From Hyphomicrobiales bacterium (GTDB taxonomy: Bacteria > Pseudomonadota > Alphaproteobacteria > Rhizobiales > Aestuariivirgaceae): 11,786 bases of DNA. A program made the position numbers and the translations under genes. This document shows, piece by piece, positions 1-5,696 of this stretch. The DNA lies in the NCBI GenBank assembly GCA_014380505.1, contig JACMJT010000514.1, positions 1 to 11,786 on the forward strand, written 5' to 3'. How positions within the stretch are numbered: the stretch's first letter is position 1; every line of letters begins with the position of its first letter. The notes below the pieces were generated by a model. That model worked only from the letters and a program-made list of their open reading frames with translations, was not told where the DNA came from and did no database searches.

Positions 1-679
1 TCTGGCGCGAGCTTTCCTTGGTGAGCGCCAGCATGATTGGGTGGGCTATGTGATCGGAATAGGCGCGGACCACGCTTTCGATCTTCCAGTCCTCAAGAAA
101 TTCCAGCGCATCGTCCTTGAGATGGAGCACGATTGCCGTACCCCTCTCCGCTGCCCCCATGGGAGACACCGTGAAGTTTCCCGTGCCCTCCGATGACCAG
201 ACATGAGCTGCGTCGCTTCCCGCCCGCTTCGAGATCACATCGACTTTGGAGGCGACAATAAATCCCGAATAGAAGCCGATACCGAACTGACCGATCAGGT
301 GGATGTCGCCCTTGGCTTTTTTGGCGCTTTCGACAAAGGCCTGGGTGCCCGACTTGGCGATGGTGCCGAGATTTTCGACGAGCTCATCGCGGCTCATGCC
401 GATGCCGTTATCGGCGACGGTCAGGGTCTTGGCCGTTTTGTCAGGAGTAATAGTGATTTTGAGATTCGGCTCGCCGCTGAGCAATTCCGGCTTGGCAATG
501 GCTTCGTAGCGCAGCTTATCGAGCGCGTCGGCGGCGTTGGAAATCAGTTCGCGCAGAAACACATCCCGGTCGGAATAAACCGAATGCACCATGAGATGCA
601 GAAGCCTCGTCACCTCTGCTTGAAATTCGTAGGGTTTCTGGGGATCGGTAGCCGTGGGCTTCTTTGCCGTCTTGGCCAT
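1..679 (-). CDS. htpG: Chaperone HtpG (Hsp90), N-terminal part, truncated by window edge
   Basis: This is the first 226 residues of bacterial Hsp90, a cytosolic ATP-dependent chaperone dimer. The sequence shows the whole GHKL-type ATP-binding domain: HLMVHSVYS near 28-36, [15 protein letters not shown] at 44-58 with the presumed catalytic Glu44 and the Mg-binding Asn48, ADNGIGM at 89-95, the GTIAKSG lid motif at 105-111, and [11 protein letters not shown] at 130-140. The ATG at 679-677 is preceded by GAGG with about six A residues between it and the start, a good ribosome binding site. The middle and C-terminal dimerisation domains lie beyond base 1. The AI-2E permease gene ends 59 bp upstream on the same strand with no convincing terminator between them, so readthrough is possible. 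A promoter-like pair overlaps that permease's stop codon. Identification is very secure; family knowledge suggests heat-shock control, which I cannot demonstrate here. Confidence 0.97.
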   Translation of the reverse strand, partial: MAKTAKKPTATDPQKPYEFQAEVTRLLHLMVHSVYSDRDVFLRELISNAADALDKLRYEAIAKPELLSGEPNLKITITPDKTAKTLTVADNGIGMSRDELVENLGTIAKSGTQAFVESAKKAKGDIHLIGQFGIGFYSGFIVASKVDVISKRAGSDAAHVWSSEGTGNFTVSPMGAAERGTAIVLHLKDDALEFLEDWKIESVVRAYSDHIAHPIMLALTKESSRQ

Positions 680-711
680 TTTTTTCCTCGCCGCTGAAGG
701 ACATCAAGCCA

Positions 712-742
712 GCCATATCGCGATTGAACCGGGCCCGGTCAA
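712..742 (-). promoter_or_regulatory. Possible htpG promoter overlapping the permease stop codon
   Basis: On the minus strand TTGACC (742-737) is followed after 19 bases by TATGGC (717-712), about 33 bases before the htpG start. The preceding base makes the -35 box CTTGACC, and CTTG is also the core of alphaproteobacterial RpoH promoters, although the -10 side does not match that class well. The -35 box contains the TGA stop of the permease gene (741-739). A GC-rich palindrome (ACCGGGCCCGGT, 728-739) fills much of the spacer. The match is partial and the spacer long, so this is tentative. Confidence 0.3.
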
Positions 743-2643
743 GAGGCTTGGGCTTGCGCCTCCACGGTGGGTTTCGCCGCGTCCGCCAGGGCCCGATTCA
801 CGCAATAGGCCACAGCTTCGGCCAGGGATTTCACCCGGTCCGGGATGTTGCCGGCAATGTCGGCAAGCCGGATATTATCTGCGTCATGTTTCCAGAATGC
901 GCCCAGCAAACTCGGGCTTGGGAAGATACGCCGCAGGCGCCGGACGAGGAATTTGAGATAGGCGCCGCGATGTTCGATATCGAAGATGGACACGCATACA
1001 ATTTTGGTGCCGTTGATTTCAGCACCCTCCATCTGGGCGCTGGACAGATCAGCCATGCGCATCAGCTTCGGTTTGAACCCCCGGTGCCGCAGCAGTTGCA
1101 CGAGAATGATCGCCGCAAGTTCATCAAGCGCCGACTGGCCCGCAACGCACGTGACAGCGCCGTCCTCGCGCCAAACCTCGGGAATTTCGGCGATGCCGGC
1201 GGCGGTCTCGCCGTTGTTCTCCGCCATCTGGTCCGACAGCGATTCGATCATGCTGACAGCCGCATCGCGAATATCGGGCAGGCGCGAGGCCTCCAGTTTC
1301 TTGAGATCGGCATCGATTTGCGCCAGCTTGAGGCCTTCCATCACCACGTCGTCGTAATAGTCGATGAGCGGCGTTTCCTTCAGCAGTTCTTCCGCCTGTT
1401 CGGCCGCTTCATGGGGATCGTCCGCCAGCATGCGCTGATAGAAACTTTCAGCCGGTGTCAAAGGCGGCGTGTCGCCCAGCAGGACATGAAGAAAATTAAG
1501 CCCCTCCACATGGCGTCCCAGCACCACGAGCACCGCGGTCAGCGGAACGGCGAGCAAGAGGCCGATCGGTCCCCACAGCACCGTCCAGAATGCCGCGGCC
1601 AGCAGGATGGCGAGCGCCGACAGGCCGGTGGAGGTGGTTTGCAGCCACGTCTCGACCACCACATTCATGATGCCTTCGAGAACGAGGTACAGCGCCACCA
1701 CCGCGCCCAGCATCAGCCAGCCGGGATCAACCGCCGCGGCCAATACCACCGGGATGGCTGCCGCAATGAACACCCCCACGATCGGCATGAAGCGCAACAG
1801 CATGGCAAGAATGCCCCAGAGCACCGGATTGGGGATTCCGATGAGCCACAGGCCAAGTCCGATGGCCGCGCCGAAGCCCGCATTCATGAGGACGAGAGTC
1901 AGGAAATAGGAACTGAGCCGCCCTCCCGCATCGTCAAGCGCCGTGGTGGTCCTTTCCAGATCATGTGTGCCCAGGAGCCGGATGGCGCGGTCGCGCACGT
2001 CTTTCTGCTTCAGCAGCAGAAAGACGACGAACACGACGATAATGCCCATCGTCGCCAAGGGCGACAGCGCCACCGCGATGATGGTGGCGATTTGCTGGAT
2101 TGCCGTTGGCGGCGGCGGATGAATTTCCACCGGAATGGGCGCAACACTGTCCCGGCCAAGCACGTCCGCGCCGCCCCGGCGTGGCGGCGCCTGAACCTCG
2201 GCGCTGCCGTTCTCCAGTTCCTGTTGCAGATCGCGCAAGGTATCGCTGGCGCGGTCGATGGCGCCGCCCTCTCCACCGGTGAAGTTGCTGATGGCCTTGA
2301 CCTTGTCCTTGAGTGCCGCCTGATACCGCGGCAGCTCCAAGCCCAGTTCGGTCACCTGACGGGTGACGATGGCGCCCACGAAGAAAATGATGAGAAACGC
2401 GAGCAGCACGGTCACGGTCACGGCCAGCCACTGGGGAACGCGGCGGCGTCTCAGGAACCGGACGACCGGCGACAGGGCAAAAGCGAGCAACACCGCAATG
2501 GCGAGCGGTACGAACAGTTCGCTGCCGAAATACAGCGCGCCAATCACGATGACGCCGATAACGGACTTTTCCAGCATGCCGTTGTGGCCAAGCGGCTTAT
2601 ATGGATTGTGCCGTGTGTGCGGCGTGAGGGCAACTTCAGGCAT
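739..2643 (-). CDS. AI-2E family (PerM/UPF0118) transporter with C-terminal cytosolic domain
   Basis: This 634-residue inner-membrane protein belongs to the AI-2E/PerM transporter family. Family members have been linked to autoinducer-2 export (TqsA) or to Na+/H+ exchange, so the substrate cannot be called from sequence. Hydrophobic segments fall near residues 27-40, 43-60, 72-95, 185-212, 246-270, 273-303, 308-330 and 343-375. The soluble region between the third and fourth (about 98-182) includes a Pro-rich stretch. Typical members are about 350 residues. Here residues ~380-634 form an extra cytosolic tail: a charged helical linker (about 400-480), then an alpha/beta-looking segment (about 495-620, with AVTCVAG, LDELAAIILVQLL and TKIVCVSIFD) that reads like a B12-binding-like Rossmann fold without the cobalamin DxHxxG motif. 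The ATG at 2643 has GGGGTG four bases upstream. htpG lies 59 bp downstream. Confidence 0.9.
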   Translation of the reverse strand: MPEVALTPHTRHNPYKPLGHNGMLEKSVIGVIVIGALYFGSELFVPLAIAVLLAFALSPVVRFLRRRRVPQWLAVTVTVLLAFLIIFFVGAIVTRQVTELGLELPRYQAALKDKVKAISNFTGGEGGAIDRASDTLRDLQQELENGSAEVQAPPRRGGADVLGRDSVAPIPVEIHPPPPTAIQQIATIIAVALSPLATMGIIVVFVVFLLLKQKDVRDRAIRLLGTHDLERTTTALDDAGGRLSSYFLTLVLMNAGFGAAIGLGLWLIGIPNPVLWGILAMLLRFMPIVGVFIAAAIPVVLAAAVDPGWLMLGAVVALYLVLEGIMNVVVETWLQTTSTGLSALAILLAAAFWTVLWGPIGLLLAVPLTAVLVVLGRHVEGLNFLHVLLGDTPPLTPAESFYQRMLADDPHEAAEQAEELLKETPLIDYYDDVVMEGLKLAQIDADLKKLEASRLPDIRDAAVSMIESLSDQMAENNGETAAGIAEIPEVWREDGAVTCVAGQSALDELAAIILVQLLRHRGFKPKLMRMADLSSAQMEGAEINGTKIVCVSIFDIEHRGAYLKFLVRRLRRIFPSPSLLGAFWKHDADNIRLADIAGNIPDRVKSLAEAVAYCVNRALADAAKPTVEAQAQAS

Positions 2644-2723
2644 TTACACCCCGGCAATCGAGACCGTTGCCTTGACCGCTAATAACGTATTGAGACGACT
2701 GGCGGTTCCGCCCCGCCGGCAAT

Positions 2724-2754
2724 AAAAAAAGCGGCCGGAGGGTGATCCGGCCGC
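2724..2754 (-). terminator. Strong leftward intrinsic terminator with no obvious gene upstream
   Basis: On the minus strand a perfect 9-bp GC stem (2746-2754 with 2731-2739) encloses a six-base loop and is followed directly by seven T residues (2730-2724). On the plus strand the same stem is followed by AAACTC, so it works only leftward. It sits 80 bp before the permease start, where it would stop transcripts coming from the right. The nearest minus-strand gene to the right, ridA, is about 700 bp away, with the whole plus-strand DUF2794 gene between them. Confidence 0.85.
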
Positions 2755-2862
2755 AAACTCTACTCAACGCCTCAACTTACCAACTTTGCAGATAGGGGTC
2801 CGGCCGGATTAATAAGCTTCGGGGGGCTGGGGGGCTGAGATTTCCGCTGCTCAACTCCAGCC
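2724..2862 (-). ncRNA. Candidate small structured RNA (unclassified)
   Basis: The strong leftward terminator at 2724-2754 needs a transcript, and no minus-strand protein gene precedes it. Upstream of it the minus strand has a promoter-like pair, TTGGAT (2894-2889) and TAAAAG (2871-2866), spaced 17 bp. The intervening DNA can fold: a 7-bp pairing GTCCGGC (2866-2860) with GCCGGAC (2804-2798), and inside it TGAG/CTCA (2853-2850 with 2839-2836) around a ten-base loop. GTTGAG occurs three times along the transcript. I find no match by eye to SRP RNA, 6S RNA, tmRNA or RNase P RNA. The -10 box overlaps the outer stem by one base, so the true 5' end may lie further upstream. A 34-codon reading frame (2881-2777) starts upstream and overlaps this transcript, so a small coding mRNA is the main alternative. 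Confidence 0.35.
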
Positions 2863-3023
2863 GGACTTTTAGAGGCAACATGGGTTTTATCCAATCCGTA
2901 AGAGGCGAGAGCTTGATGCAATTACGGCGGAAACATGATTTATCGCCGCCCGCCGGGCACCCTTGCCAGAGACCCCCTTTGGGTCCATCATTCCAGCGGA
3001 TTTTCTGAGCAAAGCTAGGGCAA

Positions 3024-3419
3024 GTGGACGATCAGGAACCGATAGGTCCATTCCGGTCAAGGGGTTCTGGCCCCCGGCCGGAAGAACAGGAAGCCAGAGG
3101 CACAATCGGCCGCCCCGCCGGGCAGATCGCCTTCGACCGGCGCGAGCTAAACACCATATTGGGCGTCTATGGCAGCAAGGTAGCAGCGGGCGAATGGCGC
3201 GACTACGCCCTCGATTTCGGCCGCGACAGGGCGACCTTCTCGATCTTCCGGAGGTCGAGCGAAGTGCCCCTTTACCGCATCGTGAAAGACCCTTCGCTGG
3301 CACGGAAACAGGGTTTCTATTCCGTCATCGCCCAGGGCGGCCTCATCCTCAAGCGCGGTCAGGATCTGGCCCAGGTCCTCCGCGTCCTCGTCAGGCAGCC
3401 GAAACTTCAGACTGTCTAA
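3024..3419 (+). CDS. DUF2794 family protein
   Basis: This 131-residue protein belongs to DUF2794, a family of unknown function that I know as conserved in Alphaproteobacteria. The recognisable core runs from about residue 35 to 125: FDRRELNTILGVYG, VAAGEWRDYALDFG, ATFSIFRRSSEVPLYRI, DPSLARKQG and GGLILKRGQDLAQVLRVL. It is a small soluble alpha/beta protein with no signal peptide or membrane segment. The first 34 residues are Pro/Gly/Arg-rich and look disordered. The start is GTG with AGGG four bases upstream. An in-frame TGA at 3006-3008 rules out a longer protein, and no other in-frame ATG, GTG or TTG precedes the conserved core, so the GTG is well supported. The gene ends 31 bp from the end of ridA on the other strand (convergent). 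Role unknown. Confidence 0.88.
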   Translation: MDDQEPIGPFRSRGSGPRPEEQEARGTIGRPAGQIAFDRRELNTILGVYGSKVAAGEWRDYALDFGRDRATFSIFRRSSEVPLYRIVKDPSLARKQGFYSVIAQGGLILKRGQDLAQVLRVLVRQPKLQTV

Positions 3420-3450
3420 AACGGAAAATGCCCGTTGCCGCACTACCAGG

Positions 3451-3861
3451 TTATCGCTGAACCGCATCGTCCATGACCGCAATGGCATCGACCTCGAGAA
3501 GGTAGTCGGATCTGGACAGCACAGCGACGCCCACCAGCGTGTCCGCCGGCTTGTGATCCCCGAACAGCGCAACCCGCCCCTCCTCGATCATTTCCAAGTG
3601 CTCGCGCCGATAATTGGCGACAAAGATAGTCAACTTGGTCACCTGATCAGGCCGGGCGCCGGCCGCGGCAAGCGCGCGCCCGATATTGGCGAACACCTGG
3701 CGGGCCTGGGCTGTCATGTCACCGGGACCCACGAGGTTGCCTTCACTGTCCTCCGCGACCTGTCCAGCGACAAAAACCTGGCGGCTGCCTGTAGCAATGA
3801 CGACATGGCTGTAGGTTTGGGGCGCCGGTATGTCGTCAGGATTGATGCATTCCAATGTCAT
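3451..3861 (-). CDS. RidA family protein (YjgF/YER057c/UK114)
   Basis: This 136-residue soluble trimer-type protein is of the Rid superfamily. Founding members hydrolyse reactive enamine/imine intermediates made by PLP enzymes, but many subgroups have other or unknown activities, so the exact role is open. Visible family features are the GSRQVFVAGQVAED strand-turn near residues 25-38, the helix MTAQARQVFANIGRALAAAGA (49-69), VTKLTIFVAN (74-83), and VGVAVLSRSDYLLEVDAIAV (110-129). Arg117 and Glu123 stand at the positions of the substrate-binding Arg and C-terminal Glu of RidA. I choose the ATG at 3861; a TTG ten codons upstream (3891) is possible but would add an unconserved leader. AGGG lies about ten bases before the ATG. 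A small inverted repeat precedes the gene at 3883-3898. Confidence 0.9.
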   Translation of the reverse strand: MTLECINPDDIPAPQTYSHVVIATGSRQVFVAGQVAEDSEGNLVGPGDMTAQARQVFANIGRALAAAGARPDQVTKLTIFVANYRREHLEMIEEGRVALFGDHKPADTLVGVAVLSRSDYLLEVDAIAVMDDAVQR

Positions 3862-3882
3862 GATTCTCAGCCCTTCCAATGC

Positions 3883-3898
3883 CTGTAGCAATTTACAG
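3883..3898. promoter_or_regulatory. Inverted repeat upstream of ridA, possible operator
   Basis: CTGTA (3883-3887) and TACAG (3894-3898) form a 5-bp inverted repeat around an AT-rich six-base spacer. A second, overlapping pair GTAGC (3885-3889) and GCTAC (3904-3908) is separated by 14 bases. They sit 22-47 bases before the ridA ATG, between it and the terminator of the BI-1 gene, so this is the only place a dedicated ridA promoter could be. Binding by a regulator is inference only. Confidence 0.25.
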
Positions 3899-3922
3899 TG
3901 TAGGCTACGGAGCGTCTAAACG

Positions 3923-3950
3923 AAAAATGCCCGGCGCGAGCCGGGCATTT
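3923..3950 (-). terminator. Intrinsic terminator of the BI-1 gene, GNRA-loop stem
   Basis: A perfect 11-bp stem, AAATGCCCGGC (3925-3935) with its complement (3940-3950), closes a GCGA loop on the plus strand. Reading leftward, the stem ends in a run of five T residues (3927-3923). It lies 20 bases after the stop of the BI-1 gene and 62 bases before the ridA start, so it separates the two transcripts. Rightward the T run is only three, so plus-strand termination would be weaker. Confidence 0.9.
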
Positions 3951-3970
3951 CCTTGTCGATTGCAGATCGC

Positions 3971-4693
3971 CTATTCGCTGCGCATGATCCCGAGAATGTT
4001 CAGGATGTGGATGAACAGCGTGATGAAGCTGCCGTAGAGCGCGAAGGCGCCGAAGATCGACTTGCCCTTGGCAACGCCCGCGGTATCGCCTTCCACATAC
4101 ATTTGCTTGATCATCTGTGTCTCATAGGCGGTAACACCGGCGAAGAGCAGGACTGTAACCACCGAGGTGATGAGGCTCATCATAGTGCTCTGCACGAAGA
4201 ACGCATTGACCAGCATGGCGATGATGATGCCGATGGAGGCCATCATGAAGAAGGCGCCAAAGCCAGACAGATCGCGCTTGGTCACATAGCCCGCAAGACT
4301 CGTGGCGCCGAAGGTGGCGGCCGAGATCAGGAAGGCCTGATAGACGATGGTGGGGTCGATCCTCAGAAAAGTTCCGACCATGGGCGCGATGCCGAGTCCC
4401 CACAGGCCCACATAGCTCCAATAGGCCGCGTGAGCCGTAGCCATATTGCCGGACAGGATCAGGCGCGGGGCAAAGAAACCAAGCCCCAGGATGCCGATGA
4501 AGAACACCCACTTGAGGCTATTGACGGTTTCCATCGCCGCCGGGCTTGAGGCCACGGCCATGGTGATGATGGCGGTAACAGCCACGCCGAGCGCCATATA
4601 GTTGTAAACACCCAGCATGTACGACCGAAGGCCCTGGTCGATCGCGACCTGGGTTTGGCCTTGGGGCCGGGGTTGGTAACGGACTTCAGCCAT
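3971..4693 (-). CDS. Bax inhibitor-1/YccA family membrane protein
   Basis: This 240-residue inner-membrane protein is of the BI-1 (TMBIM) family. Bacterial relatives include the pH-sensitive calcium leak YetJ and the FtsH modulator YccA. After a polar N-terminus (1-26) there are about seven hydrophobic helices, near 27-50, 60-79, 86-108, 115-135, 143-166, 171-190 and 212-235. The family's signature region appears as TAYETQMIKQ at 188-197. By recall, the di-aspartyl site of YetJ (Asp171 and Asp195) corresponds here to Glu191 and Ser222, so the usual acid pair is not intact. The ATG at 4693 is chosen because GGAGGGAG lies about five bases upstream; an ATG at 4714 would place that site inside the gene. 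The dehydratase gene ends 93 bp upstream, and a terminator follows at 3923-3950. Confidence 0.93.
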   Translation of the reverse strand: MAEVRYQPRPQGQTQVAIDQGLRSYMLGVYNYMALGVAVTAIITMAVASSPAAMETVNSLKWVFFIGILGLGFFAPRLILSGNMATAHAAYWSYVGLWGLGIAPMVGTFLRIDPTIVYQAFLISAATFGATSLAGYVTKRDLSGFGAFFMMASIGIIIAMLVNAFFVQSTMMSLITSVVTVLLFAGVTAYETQMIKQMYVEGDTAGVAKGKSIFGAFALYGSFITLFIHILNILGIMRSE

Positions 4694-4786
4694 AGTACTC
4701 CCTCCAGAGTTCAATTGCGGCTTGGGATATGGGAAAGCCCTTGCCGCGCTTCAAGTTACGCAAAATTCAAGGTCGTTAACGGGACC

Positions 4787-5083
4787 TCATCCGCCCGCAT
4801 AATCGTTCATTTTGCGGGCCAGTGCTACGTCTTTTTCGGTGACCCCGCCAGCCGTATGGGTAGAAAGGGTTACCTCCACCCTACCGTAAACGTTAACCCA
4901 CTCCGGATGGTGATCGGTTTTCTCGGCGAAAAGCGCCACCCGGCCCATCCAGCCCCAGGCCTGATTGAAGGATTTGAACTGGAACGTCTTGGTGATGGCA
5001 TCCCGGCCCTTGGCCTCGCTCCAGCCCTCGAGATTAAGGAGGGCCTTCGCCCGCTCCACCCCGGCCAACGGTTTCAGGCTCAT
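4787..5083 (-). CDS. phhB: 4a-hydroxytetrahydrobiopterin dehydratase (pterin-4a-carbinolamine dehydratase)
   Basis: This 98-residue cytosolic enzyme dehydrates 4a-hydroxytetrahydropterin to quinonoid dihydropterin, recycling the pterin cofactor of aromatic amino acid hydroxylases. The full active-site pattern is present: Glu54, three residues, His58-His59-Pro60, Tyr66, His76 and Asp85, within [14 protein letters not shown] (56-69) and [12 protein letters not shown] (74-85). Length is normal for the family. Its ATG overlaps the TGA of thpR in an ATGA, and there is no clear ribosome binding site of its own, which suggests translational coupling. No phenylalanine hydroxylase gene is visible here, so the partner, if any, lies elsewhere. 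The symbol phhB is by family; function is secure at the enzyme level. Confidence 0.93.
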   Translation of the reverse strand: MSLKPLAGVERAKALLNLEGWSEAKGRDAITKTFQFKSFNQAWGWMGRVALFAEKTDHHPEWVNVYGRVEVTLSTHTAGGVTEKDVALARKMNDYAGG

Positions 5084-5622
5084 GTGATCGTTTGCAATTG
5101 ATAGGATTCCTCGACCGCGTAGGGACCGCCGCCCCGCGCCGGCCGCGATGAGAAGAGCACGAAACGGGCCACTTCGAACAGCCGGCTCTTGTAAAGATTA
5201 TGGGCGGCCACGAAATGATGAACGGCGCGGAGGTCCGGATTCTTGAGGCGCGCCAGCGTCACATGCGGCATGAATTTGCGCGGTTCCGGCGGCAGCCCCA
5301 GCACCTGGCAGATGCGCTCGTGGATCGACTGCAGCCGCCGCAGATCGGCACTTTCCTCCACGCCTGCGTACAGCGTATGCGGTTTGTTGCCGCCGAACAC
5401 ATCGATGCCTTTGAGCCTGAGCGAGAAGGGCTTGGCGGTGACGCCATCGAGTTCATAGGCGATTTCGCGGGCAAGCCCATCGTCGATGTCGCCGATAAAA
5501 CGGAGCGTGATGTGGAAGGAGTCCCGGTCGATCCAGCGGGAGCCGAAGAGCCCGCCCTTCATCATATCGAGATCAAAGGCGACATCGGCCGGAATTTCGA
5601 CACCGGTAAACAGTCGCGGCAT
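5080..5622 (-). CDS. thpR: RNA 2',3'-cyclic phosphodiesterase (2'-5' RNA ligase family, ThpR)
   Basis: This 180-residue cytosolic protein is of the 2H phosphoesterase superfamily. ThpR/LigT enzymes hydrolyse 2',3'-cyclic phosphate RNA ends and can reversibly join tRNA halves by 2'-5' linkages. The two catalytic HxT motifs are plain: HITL at 37-40 and HVTL at 120-123, each in a strand of the two-lobed fold, with RLFTGVEIP at the N-terminus and the family's RPxxGGPYxVEESY-like end near residues 159-174. Length is normal. The ATG at 5622 has AGGAGG about eight bases upstream. The gene overlaps the following pterin dehydratase gene by four bases (ATGA), so the two are co-translated. The physiological substrate is not known for most bacteria. 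Confidence 0.94.
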   Translation of the reverse strand: MPRLFTGVEIPADVAFDLDMMKGGLFGSRWIDRDSFHITLRFIGDIDDGLAREIAYELDGVTAKPFSLRLKGIDVFGGNKPHTLYAGVEESADLRRLQSIHERICQVLGLPPEPRKFMPHVTLARLKNPDLRAVHHFVAAHNLYKSRLFEVARFVLFSSRPARGGGPYAVEESYQLQTIT

Positions 5623-5696
5623 GGCGGGCCTCCTATTTAAGGATTGCTCGGAACGCTTGGGTCTTAAGCTAACGTGATTCGGAAAATCGCCAAGTG

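Larger units (their letters stand above)
2644..3023. other. 380-bp gap between divergent permease and DUF2794 genes
   Basis: No recognisable protein gene lies here. Going rightward it holds the 5' region of the permease gene (2644-2720), a strong leftward intrinsic terminator (2724-2754), a segment rich in inverted repeats and G tracts (2790-2866), and the upstream region of the DUF2794 gene (about 2890-3023) with a small hairpin GACCC-CCTTT-GGGTC at 2971-2985. GGGGGCTG is repeated in tandem at 2822-2829 and 2830-2837. CTCAAC occurs three times (2763-2768, 2771-2776, 2850-2855), i.e. GTTGAG on the minus strand. The terminator orientation implies a minus-strand transcript arising inside the gap, described as a candidate RNA. 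Confidence 0.7.

Noticed and set aside
728..742. Palindrome ACCGGGCCCGGT as terminator of the permease gene
   Set aside because: It has no loop, overlaps the stop codon and is not followed by T residues on the minus strand.
739..1160. Functional link between the B12-like tail of the permease and the cobalamin adenosyltransferase gene
   Set aside because: The tail lacks the DxHxxG cobalamin motif, and the two genes are about 7 kb apart on opposite strands with unrelated genes between.
664..2682. Long plus-strand open frame opposite the permease gene
   Set aside because: Its translation is rich in His, Arg and Gln with no recognisable domain. The opposite strand encodes a clear eight-helix permease, so this is an antisense shadow of GC-rich codons.
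2790..2840. G-quadruplex from the G tracts GGGG, GGGGGG and GGGGG
   Set aside because: Only three separate G runs lie close together. A canonical four-run pattern would need the six-G run to be split with no loop.
2724..2900. Known stable RNA (SRP RNA, 6S RNA, tmRNA, RNase P RNA) at the orphan terminator
   Set aside because: I looked for the SRP GGAAG/AGCAGCC apical motif, the 6S long hairpin with central bubble and the tmRNA ends; none is present on either strand.
2880..3008. 42-codon plus-strand frame starting ATG after AGAGG
   Set aside because: The ribosome site is good, but the translation is Pro/Arg-rich without resemblance to anything, and it would end just before the DUF2794 gene. 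It could only be rescued by conservation data.
3419..3437. Hairpin AACGG/CCGTT as terminator for DUF2794 or ridA
   Set aside because: The stem has only five pairs, two of them A-T, and no adequate T run follows on the plus strand; four T on the minus strand is weak.
3953..4549. 198-codon plus-strand open frame opposite the BI-1 gene
   Set aside because: Highly charged, domain-free translation opposite a clear membrane protein; shadow frame.
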